From: Buttiauxella brennerae ATCC 51605
GTDB lineage: Bacteria > Pseudomonadota > Gammaproteobacteria > Enterobacterales > Enterobacteriaceae
Reading direction: 5' to 3'
NCBI RefSeq assembly: GCF_001654925.1
Contig: NZ_LXER01000023.1
Span: 1-64,000, forward strand
DNA: 64,000 nt
Shown: positions 46,919 to 55,545 of the stretch, piece by piece
Layout: each line of letters starts with the position of its first letter
Position numbering within the stretch: the stretch's first letter is position 1
Made by a program: the position numbers and the translations under genes
Notes under the pieces: generated by a model
What the model was told of the DNA's origin: nothing
What the model saw: the letters and a program-made list of their open reading frames with translations, nothing else
The model's database searches: none

Positions 46919-49144
46919 ATGTTATTGGCTGTAGCCAAAGATGATATTTTTTTGAAAAGAATGAAAATCCCTATCTTTTCAGGAATCGCTTTTTTCCTAT
47001 TTCAGTTTCTCGCTGAGTTCCTTACGGCTCAGGAGCATATCGCAGATGTCACTATACGATTCTATGATCTCACACTGCCGCTGATTTCTGCATTGCTGGT
47101 GCTCTACAGAACAAAGGCACTTCCCATATTGGGATTGTTTTTCCTTTACTCATTTTTTTGTCACCCCCTGGCAGCGACATTAGTACTCTCTTCCCAGTTA
47201 CTGGCAGCACTCATCAGCCAGGTACTGTATTACTGGAATACGGGAAAACGCAGTACGGTCAGTTTTGGGCGAAGCAAGTTAACGCCACAGCGCATAGGTT
47301 GGCTGGTCTGCTGCAACTCTCTGTTGTATGTACTTTTTCATAAATGTTTGCAGGCGCATTTTGATCCCGCATCAACGACTGAAATTTTTACGGTACAGAC
47401 ACTGATTAATCTCCAGTGGATGATGAACTCCTGCATTACAGGCATCCCCTTTTGTTATCTGGTACTGCGGATCTGTCATAAGCCTTCATGGGGGCTTCAG
47501 TACCTCAGGCACGTCAAGGCGACAGTAAAATCAGGGCCGCCGACTTTATATCTGGCAGGCTGGGGGTTCTTACTGCTCGTCATTATGTACTGCCTGATTT
47601 CAGAAAACCTGAACACGTTGCTCTTTACTGACTACTCTTTGCTGTGGTTATTGCCCGTTATGTTATGGGGAACGGTGCGGATTGGACACGCTCTGGTGGC
47701 TCCGCTATGGGTAATAATACTCATGCTGTTGGGAAACTATATTGATGGATATATCTCAATCGCCAATACCCTCACCGATGCCAATCATCTGCACAGCCTC
47801 ATCATATCCTCAACAACGATTTTCATTTTCTCGCTGACCATAGTTGGTACGGGAGTGATGTCTGCACGCAACCTGAAATACACCCAACATATCAGCAGAC
47901 TTTACCGTTCTGAGCCACATACGGGGCTATTAAACTTTCAGGCTCTGAGCATGGACTTAGATAAGCACTCCGCAGAGGCTTTATGCTTAATCCGTTGTCC
48001 AGAGTTGAACGAACTGGAACAGACTTATGGTGTTGAGTTTCGTTTTGAGTTTGTAAAAGCACTCAGTTTTTACATCACAAAATTACTGCACTGTAGCGGC
48101 CAAATTTATTACAGTCCCGGCCATGGGTTGATAGTCAGACTTAACACGCTTCCCAATATCCCAGTGTTTTACCAGTCACTCAGAGATTTCCGTTTTCAGT
48201 GGAAAGAAGCGATACTGGGTCTTAATTGTGGTGTGGCATATACTTGTGAAAAAAGTTTAATCCGAAATTTATCCGCTGCAATAAAGCAATTAAATATTAA
48301 TAGCTATATCTCTCTTATGCATGGAAGACCTTTGTCGCTGAGCCCGACCGTTCCCGGTGACAATATTGTAGAATCAGGGATTATACGTGATGTTTTACAG
48401 CAGGCCATCGACAGAAAATCATTGATGCTAATGGCACAGCCAATTGTATCAACCATGCTGACTGCGCAGCCCGTGATGTCTTTGCGGGGTAAAGTTCATT
48501 ACCATGAAATCCTTATCCGCTTGAAAACGGCTGAAGATAAATTGATTTTCCCGGATACATTCCTGCCATTAGCCCGTAAAGGTGGTCTGCTACCTGCACT
48601 GGATATTACCGTAATTGAGCAGACCTTCCGGTTTATGCAGACGCGAAAAGACTCAGATCCTGATTGCCATTTTTCAATCAACCTGACACCTGAGTCATTA
48701 AACCAGACTGATTTCCTGGATAATATCACCACACTATTCAAAAAATACAATATCGCGCCTTGTCGTATTATTTTTGAAATTATCGAATCTGAATTCATTG
48801 ATAATGATAACGTATCAGATGTTTTGAGAACCCTGCGTAATGCCGGGAGTAAAATAGCCATTGATGATTTTGGTACCGGGGCATCGAGTTATGAACGATT
48901 ACGACTTCTGAATGCAGACATATTAAAAATTGACGGTTCTTTTATCAAAAACATTATTGATGATCCATTCAGCTATTGTGCTGTTAAATCATTCTGCGAA
49001 ATGGCGAAATTAAAAAACATGGAAATTGTTGCCGAGTTCGTGGAAAACGAAGAAATCGCGCTGAAGCTGGCGGAAATGGGTATCGACTGGCTACAGGGCT
49101 ATCACATTGGGAAACCCGTCCCGGTCGAGTTAGCGGAACTGTAG
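46919..49144 (+). CDS. YfgF-like MASE1-GGDEF(degenerate)-EAL phosphodiesterase
   Basis: A 741-residue inner membrane protein resembling E. coli YfgF. The N-terminal about 310 residues are MASE1-like with eight or more hydrophobic segments; the GGDEF domain is degenerate (no GGDEF, only SPGHGLIVRL at that place). The EAL domain keeps E530 (as EIL), INLTPESL, FEIIES, IDDFGTG at 648-654, LKIDGSF, VAEFVEN and LQGYHIG, so the metal and catalytic residues appear complete and it should hydrolyse cyclic di-GMP. The start at 46919 has a weak site (GAGAAAATAAAT); a later ATG at 46961 is possible. Confidence 0.85.
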   Translation: MLLAVAKDDIFLKRMKIPIFSGIAFFLFQFLAEFLTAQEHIADVTIRFYDLTLPLISALLVLYRTKALPILGLFFLYSFFCHPLAATLVLSSQLLAALISQVLYYWNTGKRSTVSFGRSKLTPQRIGWLVCCNSLLYVLFHKCLQAHFDPASTTEIFTVQTLINLQWMMNSCITGIPFCYLVLRICHKPSWGLQYLRHVKATVKSGPPTLYLAGWGFLLLVIMYCLISENLNTLLFTDYSLLWLLPVMLWGTVRIGHALVAPLWVIILMLLGNYIDGYISIANTLTDANHLHSLIISSTTIFIFSLTIVGTGVMSARNLKYTQHISRLYRSEPHTGLLNFQALSMDLDKHSAEALCLIRCPELNELEQTYGVEFRFEFVKALSFYITKLLHCSGQIYYSPGHGLIVRLNTLPNIPVFYQSLRDFRFQWKEAILGLNCGVAYTCEKSLIRNLSAAIKQLNINSYISLMHGRPLSLSPTVPGDNIVESGIIRDVLQQAIDRKSLMLMAQPIVSTMLTAQPVMSLRGKVHYHEILIRLKTAEDKLIFPDTFLPLARKGGLLPALDITVIEQTFRFMQTRKDSDPDCHFSINLTPESLNQTDFLDNITTLFKKYNIAPCRIIFEIIESEFIDNDNVSDVLRTLRNAGSKIAIDDFGTGASSYERLRLLNADILKIDGSFIKNIIDDPFSYCAVKSFCEMAKLKNMEIVAEFVENEEIALKLAEMGIDWLQGYHIGKPVPVELAEL

Positions 49145-49175
49145 TTTTATCGCCAACAATGAGCGGATTAACAGC

Positions 49176-49208
49176 ACACCGGCCTGAACACATCTTTCAG
49201 GTCGGTGT
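49176..49208 (+). terminator. Possible terminator after the EAL gene
   Basis: Thirteen-base-pair stem acaccggcctgaa / ttcaggtcggtgt, 31 bases past the stop, without a T run. Confidence 0.45.
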
Positions 49209-49309
49209 GTAAGTATCCCGACACATTCGCGATGTCAGTGATACAGATCTATTTCCACATTAACGGAAGGTTCATCTTATTCTGGATGATCTACCCTTAG
49301 CAGGTAATC

Positions 49310-49786
49310 GTGCAGTTTTATGAGCGACTGGCGCAAGCTGCTGATACGGAACAACGGCCCCTTGTTAATGGACAAGTATTCATGACTGATTCATCACACC
49401 TGCCACTGTCTTTCCCGATGCCAGAAATCCCGGGTGTTACCGTACCGCATGGCGGGTTACATTTCCTGCAACCCGAATTGTTGCTGGATTTTATTAGTGT
49501 ATCTGCACAGCCGCTGGTTTCCGTCACACCGATTGCCGTGCTTTATGCCAATATTGGCGTACTGCAACGTATTGATCTGCGAAAAATCCCTGTCCCGATT
49601 AAAGGGCGCATTGTTTACCCTGTCAGTTCTCTGGCGCTTCCCAGTCTGCGCGCAAGGCTCATCATTAACGGGCCATTCAAGAAACTGAAATTCCAGGGTA
49701 CCCTGATTGCGGCAACGACGGAGCCTTCAGTGCAAAATATGACGCTGATTGGCCTGGCGCTCGAGTTTACAGCCCTTCCGTCCTGA
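49310..49786 (+). CDS. Conserved hypothetical protein, function unknown
   Basis: A 158-residue soluble protein that I do not recognise. It is rich in hydrophobic and proline residues and looks beta-rich (EIPGVTVPHGGLHFL, VTPIAVLYANIGVLQRIDLRKIPVPIKGRIVYPVSS). It has no signal peptide or membrane segment. Start is GTG behind AGCAGG; an in-frame ATG at 49382 is an alternative that would give 134 residues. It stands alone between the EAL gene and the Qnr gene. Confidence 0.6.
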   Translation: MQFYERLAQAADTEQRPLVNGQVFMTDSSHLPLSFPMPEIPGVTVPHGGLHFLQPELLLDFISVSAQPLVSVTPIAVLYANIGVLQRIDLRKIPVPIKGRIVYPVSSLALPSLRARLIINGPFKKLKFQGTLIAATTEPSVQNMTLIGLALEFTALPS

Positions 49787-49931
49787 TGCAGGTGACGGCT
49801 ATGTTTACCCGCATTATAATAGCGGTTTTGCGAGTTCTCTCTCATTCTTAACGCCCTGTCGCACCTGACGCTAAAAAAGAGCCCCAAACCGATTTTCTGC
49901 CCCCTCAATTCAGGTTACAATCCATTTATAG

Positions 49932-49947
49932 CTGTATATATAAACAG
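49932..49947 (+). promoter_or_regulatory. LexA (SOS) box of the qnr gene
   Basis: CTGT-ATATATAA-ACAG is a perfect LexA consensus 10 bases before the qnr start. SOS control by a LexA box at this place is known for qnrB genes, where quinolone damage itself induces the protein. Confidence 0.9.
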
Positions 49948-49957
49948 GTTAATTGCA

Positions 49958-50602
49958 ATGAATCTGGCTTTAAATGGCAAAAAGATTGGCCGTAATGAGT
50001 TTACCGGCGCGAAAATTGAGAACAGTACTTTTTACAACTGTGACTTTTCAGGCACTGACCTGACCGGAACCGAGTTTATTGGCTGCCAGTTTTATGACCG
50101 GGAAAGCCAGCAAGGGGGAAATTTTAACCGGGCAATACTGAAAGACGCAGCTTTCAAAAACTGTGATTTATCAATGGCTGATTTCAGAAACGTAACCGCA
50201 CTGGGCATTGAAATCCGCGACTGTCGAGCGCAAGGCGCAGACTTTCGTGGCGCAAGTTTTATGAATATGATCACCACACGCACCTGGTTTTGCAGTGCAT
50301 ACATCACCAAAACCAACCTGAGCTACGCCAACTTTACGAAGGTGGTGCTTGAAAAGTGCGAGTTGTGGGAAAACCGCTGGAATGGCGCTCAGATATTGGG
50401 TGCGACCTTTAGTGGCTCCGACCTTTCCGGGGGCGAATTTGCTTCATTCGACTGGCGTACAGCCAACTTTACTCATTGCGATCTGACCAACTCAGAACTC
50501 GGTGAACTGGATGTAAGAGGCACCGATTTAGAAGGGGTCAAACTGGACAATTATCAGGTGATCCAAATAATGGAACGCCTGGGAATCACCATTATCGGCT
50601 AG
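49958..50602 (+). CDS. qnr: Qnr pentapeptide-repeat quinolone resistance protein (QnrB/QnrE-like)
   Basis: Qnr proteins fold as a right-handed beta-helix that mimics DNA and protects gyrase and topoisomerase IV from quinolones. The 214-residue protein consists of pentapeptide repeats in the A(D/N)LXX pattern throughout (CDFSGTDLTGTEFIG, ADFRGASFMNM, CDLTNSELGELDVRGTDLEGVKLDN), has the family length and the segments ITTRTWFCSAYIT and KVVLEKCELWENRWNGAQ that I recall as nearly identical in QnrB and QnrE, and ends MERLGITIIG. It has a LexA box upstream and no mobile element beside it, so it looks like a resident chromosomal gene. Resistance level cannot be judged from sequence. Confidence 0.93.
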   Translation: MNLALNGKKIGRNEFTGAKIENSTFYNCDFSGTDLTGTEFIGCQFYDRESQQGGNFNRAILKDAAFKNCDLSMADFRNVTALGIEIRDCRAQGADFRGASFMNMITTRTWFCSAYITKTNLSYANFTKVVLEKCELWENRWNGAQILGATFSGSDLSGGEFASFDWRTANFTHCDLTNSELGELDVRGTDLEGVKLDNYQVIQIMERLGITIIG

Positions 50603-50659
50603 GCTTGCCAGGGAAATGTTAGCCTGGCTGGTGAGTTTCACTGTGGAACGGCCCGGTAT

Positions 50660-50680
50660 ATTGTATGATATGCATACAAT
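50660..50680. promoter_or_regulatory. Orphan operator-like palindrome
   Basis: ATTGTATG-ATATG-CATACAAT is an eight-base perfect inverted repeat of the spacing used by GntR-family regulators. It lies about 140 bases before the RIO kinase gene and 58 bases after qnr. No matching regulator is adjacent. Confidence 0.5.
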
Positions 50681-50821
50681 CAAACGCACACCTGCGGACA
50701 AGCAATAAAATACAAACAGTTACGTTATCAACCCTGTTCAGCCAGAAAATTGCCCTCTTTTTCCCGCATCGCTGGTTGTGTTATTGGTACGAAAAGCGGC
50801 TGAAATAAGGTATAAAGCGGC

Positions 50822-51682
50822 ATGAAAATCCCAAATAGAATCCAACCGCTGGTTGATGATGGCCTGATCGACGATGTGCTTCAGCGCCTGAAAAGCGGTA
50901 AAGAAGCAGATGTTTACACCGTTTTATGCGGTGACAAGATCCAATGCGCCAAGGTATACAAAGAAGCCACACAACGTAGCTTTAAGCAGGCGGTGCAGTA
51001 CCAGGAAGGACGAAAGGTCCGGAATACGCGTAATGCCCGCGCTATGCAGAAAGGCTCAAAATTCGGGCGCAAGCAACAGGAAGAAACCTGGCAAACGGCC
51101 GAGGTTGAGGCATTGTTCCGCCTTGCAAACGCCGGAGTGCGTGTACCACAGCCTTATATGTGCATTGACGGCGTGTTATTGATGGAGCTGGTCACGGATG
51201 CTAACGGCGCGGTTGCCCCACGTCTTAGCGATGTCACGCTGGACGAAGAGAGCGCCGTTGCTGACTTTGATACCATGATCCGCAATATCGTGCGCATGTT
51301 GTGTGCAGGCATTGTGCATGGTGATTTGTCAGAGTTTAACGTGCTGCTTGATGAGCAAGGCCCGGTCATCATCGACTTGCCGCAAGCTGTCGATGCCGCC
51401 GCCAACAACCACGCTGAATCCATGTTTGAACGTGATGTTAATAACATCACCGAATACTACGGTCAGTTTGCACCGCACCTGTTGCAGACACGCTATGCAA
51501 AAGAGATCTGGGCGTTATATGAAGACGGTAAACTCACACCAGAATCAGTGCTAACCGGCCTCTTCGTTGAAGAACAGCATGACGTGGATATGGATTCACT
51601 GATTGATGAGATCATTACCGCCGAAGATGAGTATTACGATCGTCAGCGGGCAGCTAAAGAACGCGATCAGCAGTACGAATAA
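50822..51682 (+). CDS. RIO1-family serine protein kinase
   Basis: A 286-residue RIO-type kinase; bacterial members are little studied, with archaeal and eukaryotic relatives acting in ribosome maturation. It shows the ATP-binding GKEADVYTVL and CAKVYKEATQRSFKQ (Lys), a RIO-specific insertion rich in basic residues (KVRNTRNARAMQKGSKFGRK), the catalytic loop IVHGDLSEFNVL (Asp, Asn) and metal-binding VIIDLPQAVD. All the key residues are present. It stands alone; the target is unknown. Confidence 0.9.
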   Translation: MKIPNRIQPLVDDGLIDDVLQRLKSGKEADVYTVLCGDKIQCAKVYKEATQRSFKQAVQYQEGRKVRNTRNARAMQKGSKFGRKQQEETWQTAEVEALFRLANAGVRVPQPYMCIDGVLLMELVTDANGAVAPRLSDVTLDEESAVADFDTMIRNIVRMLCAGIVHGDLSEFNVLLDEQGPVIIDLPQAVDAAANNHAESMFERDVNNITEYYGQFAPHLLQTRYAKEIWALYEDGKLTPESVLTGLFVEEQHDVDMDSLIDEIITAEDEYYDRQRAAKERDQQYE

Positions 51683-51754
51683 TGAAATTAAGGCGCTTTA
51701 GCGGCAGATAAGGCTCGTTGCAACAGAAGCCGTCAGCAGCTAAAGCACCTGAAT

Positions 51755-52456
51755 TCAGACACCGTTAAAAAACTCACCCAGCTTGCGTATCTGTAGCCCA
51801 TCCTTAGTAAAATTCTCCGGCGAAAGCCAACCAGAAACCGCCTTACTCACTGCCAGCCATTCACTATCAATGACTGAAAGCCAGTCAGTATCACGGTTAC
51901 GCTGCTTGCGTGTCATAGCCTGGCGGAAGCGGCCTTCAAATGTGAACCCCACTCTTTCTGCTGCCTGCCGCGAAGCTAGATTCAATGAGTCGCAACGCCA
52001 GGCAACACGCCGGTAGCCCAGTGAAAAGGCATAATTCAGCAATAAATAAATGGCATCAGTACCTATTGCTGTTCGCTGCATCAGAGGCGACCAGGTTACG
52101 TGACCTATTTCCAGAATACCGTTGTCGGTATCAATATTGCTAAAGCAAACAACACCAACCGGGGAGCCATTTTTTGCGTCAAGAACAGCCCAGGGGACGA
52201 GCCCGGCATCGTTAATTTTGTTTTCTACCCACTGCGTCATGTCCTGCAAAGAAGCGGGTTTCTGCGCGCCAAGCCATGTCCAGTCGCGGTCATCTGTTGC
52301 TAATGAAAATGCCTTAAAAAGATCTTCGCAATGGTTGATATCCAGCGGTGCCAGATGACCATGTTGGCCGCTGATTTGAATGCGTGCCGGGAAAACCAGT
52401 GGCTGCCAGTCAGGCAGAGCAAAACCAACCGGTTGCCCATATTCGTTGGTGTTCAA
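51755..52456 (-). CDS. GNAT N-acetyltransferase (RimJ/RimL-like)
   Basis: A 233-residue acetyltransferase of the RimJ/RimL type (Acetyltransf_3). Seen are the N-terminal GHLAPLDINHCEDLFKAF, a VVCFSNIDTDNGILEIGHV strand pair, and the acetyl-CoA segment SPLMQRTAIGTDAIYLLLNYAFS with YRRVAWRCDSLNLASRQAAERVGFTFEGRFR, which is typical of protein or aminoglycoside-independent N-acetyltransferases. The start is TTG behind GGAG at 8 bases. Substrate unknown. Convergent with the RIO kinase gene. Confidence 0.85.
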   Translation of the reverse strand: MNTNEYGQPVGFALPDWQPLVFPARIQISGQHGHLAPLDINHCEDLFKAFSLATDDRDWTWLGAQKPASLQDMTQWVENKINDAGLVPWAVLDAKNGSPVGVVCFSNIDTDNGILEIGHVTWSPLMQRTAIGTDAIYLLLNYAFSLGYRRVAWRCDSLNLASRQAAERVGFTFEGRFRQAMTRKQRNRDTDWLSVIDSEWLAVSKAVSGWLSPENFTKDGLQIRKLGEFFNGV

Positions 52457-52604
52457 TACGCCATCTCCACAAAAAAATGCGTTGCCAGTCAGTTATACCG
52501 ATAGCCGCAGTTTATCCACTAAACCCCCGAGCATAAAACTTAACTTGCTGGCTGTGATACCTTAAGGGCACGCTTAAAGCTATTTATTGTCCGTGAGGAA
52601 GCGC

Positions 52605-53129
52605 ATGACTATTGAGACTATTTCCCCGGCGCAAGCCAAAATTCTGGTCGCCCAAGGGGCTGCGTTGATTGATATCCGCGAACGCGACGAACATGCGCGT
52701 GAGAATATCCCGGAGGCGCATTTGCTCTCGCTTTCGGCCATCGAAAACGGTGACCGTTTGGGCCCATTCGACCCTTTCGATACCGTGATTTTTCATTGCC
52801 AGTCCGGAATGCGCACGACTCAAAATGCACAAAAACTGGCCGATGCCGTGGATCCGGCAAAAGTATTGCTTCTCGCCGGTGGGTTAGATGCCTGGAAGAA
52901 AGACGGGCAGGAAATTCTGGCTGATAAATCACAACCGCTACCGCTCATGCGCCAGGTGCAAATCGCTGCCGGGACGTTGGTACTGGCAGGAGTTGTACTT
53001 GGGTTTGCGGTTAATCCCGCTTTCTTTTTATTGTCTGGTTTTGTTGGCGCAGGTTTAGTATTTGCCGGGATCAGCGGATTTTGCGGCATGGCTCGCTTAC
53101 TGGAAAAAATGCCGTGGAATAAGCGTTAA
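52605..53129 (+). CDS. ygaP: Membrane-anchored rhodanese YgaP
   Basis: A 174-residue inner membrane rhodanese (thiosulfate:cyanide sulfurtransferase). The N-terminal rhodanese domain (about 1-105) has the active-site loop [12 protein letters not shown] with catalytic Cys63 or near; two C-terminal membrane helices follow (about 115-160, DUF2892-type). The start is the ATG 5-7 bases after GAGG. Length matches E. coli. It marks the return to the conserved backbone after the accessory region. Confidence 0.93.
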   Translation: MTIETISPAQAKILVAQGAALIDIRERDEHARENIPEAHLLSLSAIENGDRLGPFDPFDTVIFHCQSGMRTTQNAQKLADAVDPAKVLLLAGGLDAWKKDGQEILADKSQPLPLMRQVQIAAGTLVLAGVVLGFAVNPAFFLLSGFVGAGLVFAGISGFCGMARLLEKMPWNKR

Positions 53130-53210
53130 GTTTACTCGATATAACCCGGTTGGCTGGGCTATGGTTAACGGTATCTGTTGTTCATTTCTCTTAATTGAAT
53201 GAGGTTAACT

Positions 53211-53390
53211 ATGTTCAAAGCAGGCGATCTCGTGCAACCCAAAAAAGGCGGCCCGAAATATGAAGTACTGGATGTTCAGGGCGACACGTTGTTCTGTACA
53301 CCGAGAAATATCTTGAGCGGCGAAAAGGTCACGTTAAAAGCTGAAGACGTTGTTTTGTATAAAGAAGACGATGATTTTGGGGTTTGCTGA
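53211..53390 (+). CDS. YodC-like DUF2158 small protein
   Basis: A 59-residue protein of the DUF2158/YodC kind: FKAGDLVQPKKGGPKYEVLDVQGDTLFC, a short SH3-like beta barrel of unknown function. The start ATG is behind GAGG at 5 bases. Its position between ygaP and alaE is where stpA lies in E. coli. Confidence 0.75.
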   Translation: MFKAGDLVQPKKGGPKYEVLDVQGDTLFCTPRNILSGEKVTLKAEDVVLYKEDDDFGVC

Positions 53391-53400
53391 TGTTTTCATC

Positions 53401-53429
53401 TTCAGGCGGGCTGTGCTTACCCGCCTGAA
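53401..53429. terminator. Hairpin after the YodC-like gene
   Basis: Perfect ten-base-pair stem ttcaggcggg / cccgcctgaa; no T run on the plus strand. Confidence 0.5.
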
Positions 53430-53507
53430 ATAACGCAATAAAATATGCCCTGTCCTTGTCGTCGCCAGTTATCAACAACCGGGCATGGCGAAAATGAGCC
53501 AATAAAA

Positions 53508-53795
53508 TCAATAGCCTCTTTCATAGCCCGCAAAAAAACATTTCACTGCTGCATCCGCATTAACTTCTTTGAAAAAGTCAGCCACCAGGTCTTTATCGAG
53601 ATTGTATCGGCGCGTCAAAACCCCAGCTTCCCATGCAGCACGCTGGCGGTCGCCGGTCTGCTCTGAAATGCGATGGCTGAACCCCAACACAAACCCGCGT
53701 TTGTAGTCAGAACAGAAGCGAGTCACCCTGGTGACACTGTCAGCTTCACGGGCTTTCAGCCCTGCCATCAATCCCTTACCAAAATGGTTATCCAC
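53508..53795 (-). CDS. yghW: YghW-like DUF2623 protein
   Basis: A 95-residue protein of the DUF2623 family, function unknown. From a GTG behind AGGAG it reads [20 protein letters not shown], then [40 protein letters not shown] and ends FFAGYERGY, matching E. coli YghW in length and plan. An upstream ATG is in frame but lacks a binding site. In E. coli yghW is elsewhere (near hyb genes), so this is a different place. Confidence 0.82.
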   Translation of the reverse strand: MDNHFGKGLMAGLKAREADSVTRVTRFCSDYKRGFVLGFSHRISEQTGDRQRAAWEAGVLTRRYNLDKDLVADFFKEVNADAAVKCFFAGYERGY

Positions 53796-54130
53796 GCTTT
53801 TGCTCCTGTTATTTATATCGTTATATAAATAATTATATAACGATTTTTTCATCACTGGATAGCCAAAAACACATCAGCATGACGTAAAAAATTAACTCTA
53901 TGATTTTAAATAAAAAAGAAGAAGCGGAGCGACAAAATCAGGAAACGCTGCCTGTTAAGTCTCATTTAGCGGATTTTATTGACGAAACGCCATTAAATAA
54001 AAATTTATCACTAATTGTCGAATTGCACGTAGGGATATAATCTAGCCACGTCAAATAATCACATTTGTTAGCACTGCCATTAACCCATAATGGCAGTGTA
54101 TATCTCTTATTATCATGCGGAGCTGGAATA

Positions 54131-54586
54131 ATGTTTTCTCCTGAGTCACGCCTGCGCCATGCAGTCGCAGATACTTTTGCGATGGTAGTGTATTGCTCGG
54201 TGGTGAACATGATGATTGAGATCTTTCTCTCAGGCATGAGCTTTGAGCAGTCGCTCTCGTCAAGGCTGGTCGCCGTACCCGTCAACATCCTGATCGCCTG
54301 GCCATACGGTTTTTACCGTGACGCTTTCATGCGTTTTACCAAACGCTACAGCCAGGCTACGTGGGCAAAAAATCTCGCTGATGTGCTGGCTTACGTGACC
54401 TTTCAGTCGCCAATTTACGTCGCCATTTTGTGGTCGGTGGGTGCAGACTGGAACCAGATAGCCGCTGCGGTCAGCTCGAACATTATCGTGTCGATGCTCA
54501 TGGGTGCAGCTTATGGCTATTTTCTCGATTATTGCCGTCGCTTGTTCCGTATCAGTGGTTACCGGAACGCAAAAGCGGGGGTTTGA
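54131..54586 (+). CDS. alaE: L-alanine exporter AlaE
   Basis: AlaE (YgaW) exports L-alanine and keeps the inner pool from becoming toxic; in E. coli it is induced by Lrp with alanine. The 151-residue protein has four membrane helices and the family signatures [60 protein letters not shown] and the terminal [15 protein letters not shown]. The start is ATG 54131 giving the E. coli N-terminus. Confidence 0.94.
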   Translation: MFSPESRLRHAVADTFAMVVYCSVVNMMIEIFLSGMSFEQSLSSRLVAVPVNILIAWPYGFYRDAFMRFTKRYSQATWAKNLADVLAYVTFQSPIYVAILWSVGADWNQIAAAVSSNIIVSMLMGAAYGYFLDYCRRLFRISGYRNAKAGV

Positions 54587-54632
54587 TAACGCAAAAAGCG
54601 TTGACGCGTAAGCGCAGCAACGCCTCTGGCGA

Positions 54633-54974
54633 TTAATGCTCGCCGAACAAACCTGATAAATAGCGTTCCAGGGCAATGCGTGAACTAAAGCCGTGCGGAA
54701 TTCCATAATGCTGATGAGTTTCGCCAGCCAGGTAGAGCGGAAATTGCTGGTAATGGTCGCAGGTTTTTACATCTGTCGCCGGGTCTGCCAGGGTCTGGCT
54801 TCGTTCTTTTAGTGTTGGGTGAATAATTAACGCCGTGCGCCCCATGCGCGCTTCGCGGTTCACGTAGACGTAATTCTCACCGCGGCGATATCCGTACGTT
54901 TTTGGTGTCACGATATCCATGGTAAAACCGGCTTTTTCAAGAACCCGGGCCACCTCATCAGGTCGTAAATACAT
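54633..54974 (-). CDS. ygaC: YgaC family protein (DUF2002)
   Basis: A 113-residue soluble protein of DUF2002, structure known but function unknown. It shows [49 protein letters not shown] and [23 protein letters not shown], close to E. coli YgaC. Convergent with alaE and divergent from ygaM, as in E. coli. In E. coli it is Fur-regulated; no Fur site was obvious here. Confidence 0.9.
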   Translation of the reverse strand: MYLRPDEVARVLEKAGFTMDIVTPKTYGYRRGENYVYVNREARMGRTALIIHPTLKERSQTLADPATDVKTCDHYQQFPLYLAGETHQHYGIPHGFSSRIALERYLSGLFGEH

Positions 54975-55134
54975 AATTTTTCCTCATCAGCTTCTATTGC
55001 AGCGCAACCTTACAATAACCAGCATTAGCAACGCTTTCAGATTAGTCCATAAAGACCCCGAAAGAACGCAACACGGCTCATTACTAAAAATTATGGTCTA
55101 CACTGAGAAGTACATCGCAAAAAGGGAGAAACCA

Positions 55135-55461
55135 ATGTTTAACCGCGTAAATCGAAATGATGTAGACGAAGGCGTTGATGATATTAACCGTGACGTGAAC
55201 CAGCTGGCCGATACGCTAGAAGAGGTTCTAAAATCGTTCGGTAGCGATGTTAAAGAAGAAGGGGAAGCCGCCCGTAAAAAAGCGGAGTCTCTATTGAAAG
55301 AGACACGTGCACGCCTGCATGGCCGCACTCGTGTGAAACAGGCCGCCTGTGATGCAGTCGGTTGTGCCGATACTTATGTGCGCGACAAACCATGGCAAAG
55401 CGTGGGTATCAGCGCAGCTGTCGGTATCTTCATCGGAGCGTTGTTAGCTTCCCGCCGCTAG
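55135..55461 (+). CDS. ygaM: YgaM, ElaB/YqjD-family ribosome-binding membrane protein
   Basis: A 108-residue tail-anchored protein of DUF883. It has a long amphipathic helix (DINRDVNQLADTLEEVLKSFGSDVKEEGEAARKKAESLL, about 12-70) and a C-terminal membrane helix (SVGISAAVGIFIGALLA, about 89-105). Relatives ElaB and YqjD tether inactive ribosomes to the inner membrane in stationary phase. The ATG follows GGGAGAAACC at 5-8 bases. It is followed by a terminator. Confidence 0.9.
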   Translation: MFNRVNRNDVDEGVDDINRDVNQLADTLEEVLKSFGSDVKEEGEAARKKAESLLKETRARLHGRTRVKQAACDAVGCADTYVRDKPWQSVGISAAVGIFIGALLASRR

Positions 55462-55495
55462 CGATAAAAGTGTAGTGATAATAAAGATGCGTCTT

Positions 55496-55522
55496 AACCC
55501 CGGAGATTTCCGGGGTTTCTTT
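55496..55522 (+). terminator. Terminator of ygaM
   Basis: Stem aaccccgg / ccggggtt followed by TCTTTAT. Confidence 0.8.
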
Positions 55523-55545
55523 ATGCGTCATAATTTCAGGTTGTT

